Assembly: GCF_000330505.1 (NCBI RefSeq) | Contig: NW_004443576.1 | Coordinates: 13,325 to 32,602 of the forward strand | Reading direction: 5' to 3' | Source of the DNA: Entamoeba invadens IP1 | Taxonomy: Eukaryota; Evosea; Mastigamoebida; Endamoebidae | Length of the DNA: 19,278 bases | Shown: positions 18,193 to 19,278 of the stretch, one piece after another | Position numbering within the stretch: the stretch's first letter is position 1 | Layout: every line of letters begins with the position of its first letter | Notes under the pieces: model-generated | What the model was told of the DNA's origin: nothing | The model's input: the letters and a program-made list of their open reading frames with translations, nothing else | Databases searched by the model: none | Made by a program: the position numbers and the translations under genes

Positions 18193-19278
18193 ATGAAAAA
18201 GTACCTACTGATGGTTTTCTTTTGTTTTTTACAATTTGTAATTTCACAACCGAGTTCTCCAACTGACTCGTTTCCATCTTCATCGTCCACAACAAGTTTA
18301 TTGTCAGTTACTTCATTAAATGACAATAAACAAAAGAAAAGCAACAAAAGAAGAAGATCATTCAGACAAGTTTCTCAACATTTGGCACTTCAAAATTCCA
18401 TTCGTAATAAAAGAATCAGAAAAAGTATTAAAAAAGGAGCAGAGAAGGTTTTAGATAAAGGTACAAAATTTATGGCTAAAAATGGTGACATGATTTCAAA
18501 TGGATTAGATTCGGTATCAAAACATACAGCTAGAGCTTGTACAGTATCAGCATTATGTGGTTCTATGTTAATGGCTGCTGCACCTCTGACTGGACCAACT
18601 GCACCAGTTGTTGCTTCTTTGGGTGCAACATCTCATACCATATCTGGCATTTCAAAAGGTATTCAGTTGGGTGCAAGGGCTGGTTCTATTACAGTGAAGT
18701 CTTTAACGGACTTTTCAAAAGCGTATCAAACAACAGAAGGACCACTTAAAGAAAGGTTAAAGAAGGCATCAATTCAAGGAGGCAAAAGATTTGCTCAAGA
18801 AGGTACACAAATAGTTTTTGAGGAAGCGATAAACAACGTTTTGGCAGAGCAAATCAATATTCTTGGTGAATTGAATAGAGAGGGAATTGGGATAGAACAA
18901 GGGTTGTTCGATACATCACATGTGACAACTGGTGTTTTAAATGCTGTTGCGGTTCCCGAAGCAACTGAAAGAGGGGGTCTTATATTAACAAATAAAATGG
19001 GGAAAATGATGGAGAGAAAAGCACCAACAACTGAGAGGGCAAACAATTACAAAACAAACAAGTTTAAAAATATTTTAAAAAGAAGAAGAATCACAAGAAA
19101 TGCAGTTAATAAAATGGAGTCTTTCAGTGATACAGTGAGAGCTCTGTTGAAGATAAAAAGAAAAGAAAAAGAAGCTCAAAAACAAGGCATGAGTAACACT
19201 CAAATAACTAAAAGTGTGGAAGAAATGATTGAGAAAGGTGAACTCGGCATTGACACAAACAGCCACAATTCAGACGAA
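18193..19278 (+). CDS. Signal-peptide protein with Gly/Ala-rich hydrophobic core, unknown function, 3' partial
   Basis: Open from ATG 18193 through the window's end (362 codons, no stop), so the gene is longer. The signal peptide (MKKYLLMVFFCFLQFVISQ) is followed by a Ser/Thr/Pro linker (20-42), a strongly basic stretch (KQKKSNKRRRSFR, 47-58, and RNKRIRKSIKKG, 71-82), then a hydrophobic Gly/Ala/Ser core at about 113-165 (SALCGSMLMAAAPLTGPTAP; SGISKGIQLGARAG). The core is long enough for one or two membrane or amphipathic helices. Next come a mixed helical region (170-260), a second basic patch (KNILKRRRITRNAVNK, 292-307) and a charged, helical end rich in Lys and Glu. No catalytic motif recognised. 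It could be a secreted membrane-active protein, a granule component, or a protein from an integrated element; the signal peptide favours a cellular secreted or membrane protein. Confidence 0.75.
   Translation, partial: MKKYLLMVFFCFLQFVISQPSSPTDSFPSSSSTTSLLSVTSLNDNKQKKSNKRRRSFRQVSQHLALQNSIRNKRIRKSIKKGAEKVLDKGTKFMAKNGDMISNGLDSVSKHTARACTVSALCGSMLMAAAPLTGPTAPVVASLGATSHTISGISKGIQLGARAGSITVKSLTDFSKAYQTTEGPLKERLKKASIQGGKRFAQEGTQIVFEEAINNVLAEQINILGELNREGIGIEQGLFDTSHVTTGVLNAVAVPEATERGGLILTNKMGKMMERKAPTTERANNYKTNKFKNILKRRRITRNAVNKMESFSDTVRALLKIKRKEKEAQKQGMSNTQITKSVEEMIEKGELGIDTNSHNSDE

Noticed and set aside
18795..19046. Minus-strand frame opposite the last gene
   Set aside because: The plus frame is open for 362 codons with a signal peptide; the antisense frame is a by-product.
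18193..19278. Assignment of the last gene to a Maverick/Polinton or other viral element
   Set aside because: Only the hydrophobic/basic layout suggests it; no capsid, integrase, polymerase or inverted repeats nearby, and it has a cellular signal peptide.

Overview
The window looks like a piece of an Entamoeba genome, most likely a species rich in DNA transposons such as E. invadens; the species is inferred, not proven. Evidence for the genus: very AT-rich intergenic DNA around compact genes, a giant transmembrane kinase of the CXXC-repeat TMK family, a BspA-like leucine-rich-repeat remnant, a bacterial-type hybrid cluster protein, and an intron that begins with the Entamoeba donor GTTTGT.

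Layout, left to right. 1-1161 (minus): 5' part of an MMPL/RND-superfamily membrane protein. Its apparent stop codon is inside a 126-nt intron; exon 2 reads off the left edge. 1850-2219 (minus): an unmarked, decayed fragment of a second TMK kinase. 3481-8553 (minus): an intact TMK receptor-like kinase of about 1,690 residues. 9158-9552 (plus): a frameshifted BspA-like LRR pseudogene. 9865-10761 (plus): an HMG-box protein. 11794-13422 (minus): hybrid cluster protein (hydroxylamine reductase/prismane family), complete with all cluster ligands. 13952-14785: a non-autonomous Tc1/mariner-like element with 55-bp terminal inverted repeats and TA target duplication. 14786-17099: mostly AT-rich DNA with two GC-richer coding-like islands and a near-perfect hairpin. 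17100-17723 (plus): a small secreted, probably GPI-anchored Cys protein with an internal duplication. 18193 to the right edge (plus): the start of a signal-peptide protein of unknown function with a glycine/alanine-rich hydrophobic core.

There is no operon logic, as expected of a eukaryotic protist; genes are separately promoted. TATA-like boxes are visible about 25-40 nt before several starts and help choose the start of the hybrid cluster gene. Themes are surface sensing (TMK), surface or secreted proteins (the LRR remnant and the 17.1-kb and 18.2-kb genes), and anaerobic nitrogen/redox stress (hybrid cluster protein). Gene-family turnover is visible as two pseudogenes, two orphan coding-like islands and one transposable element. 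I saw no tRNA, rRNA or CRISPR array.
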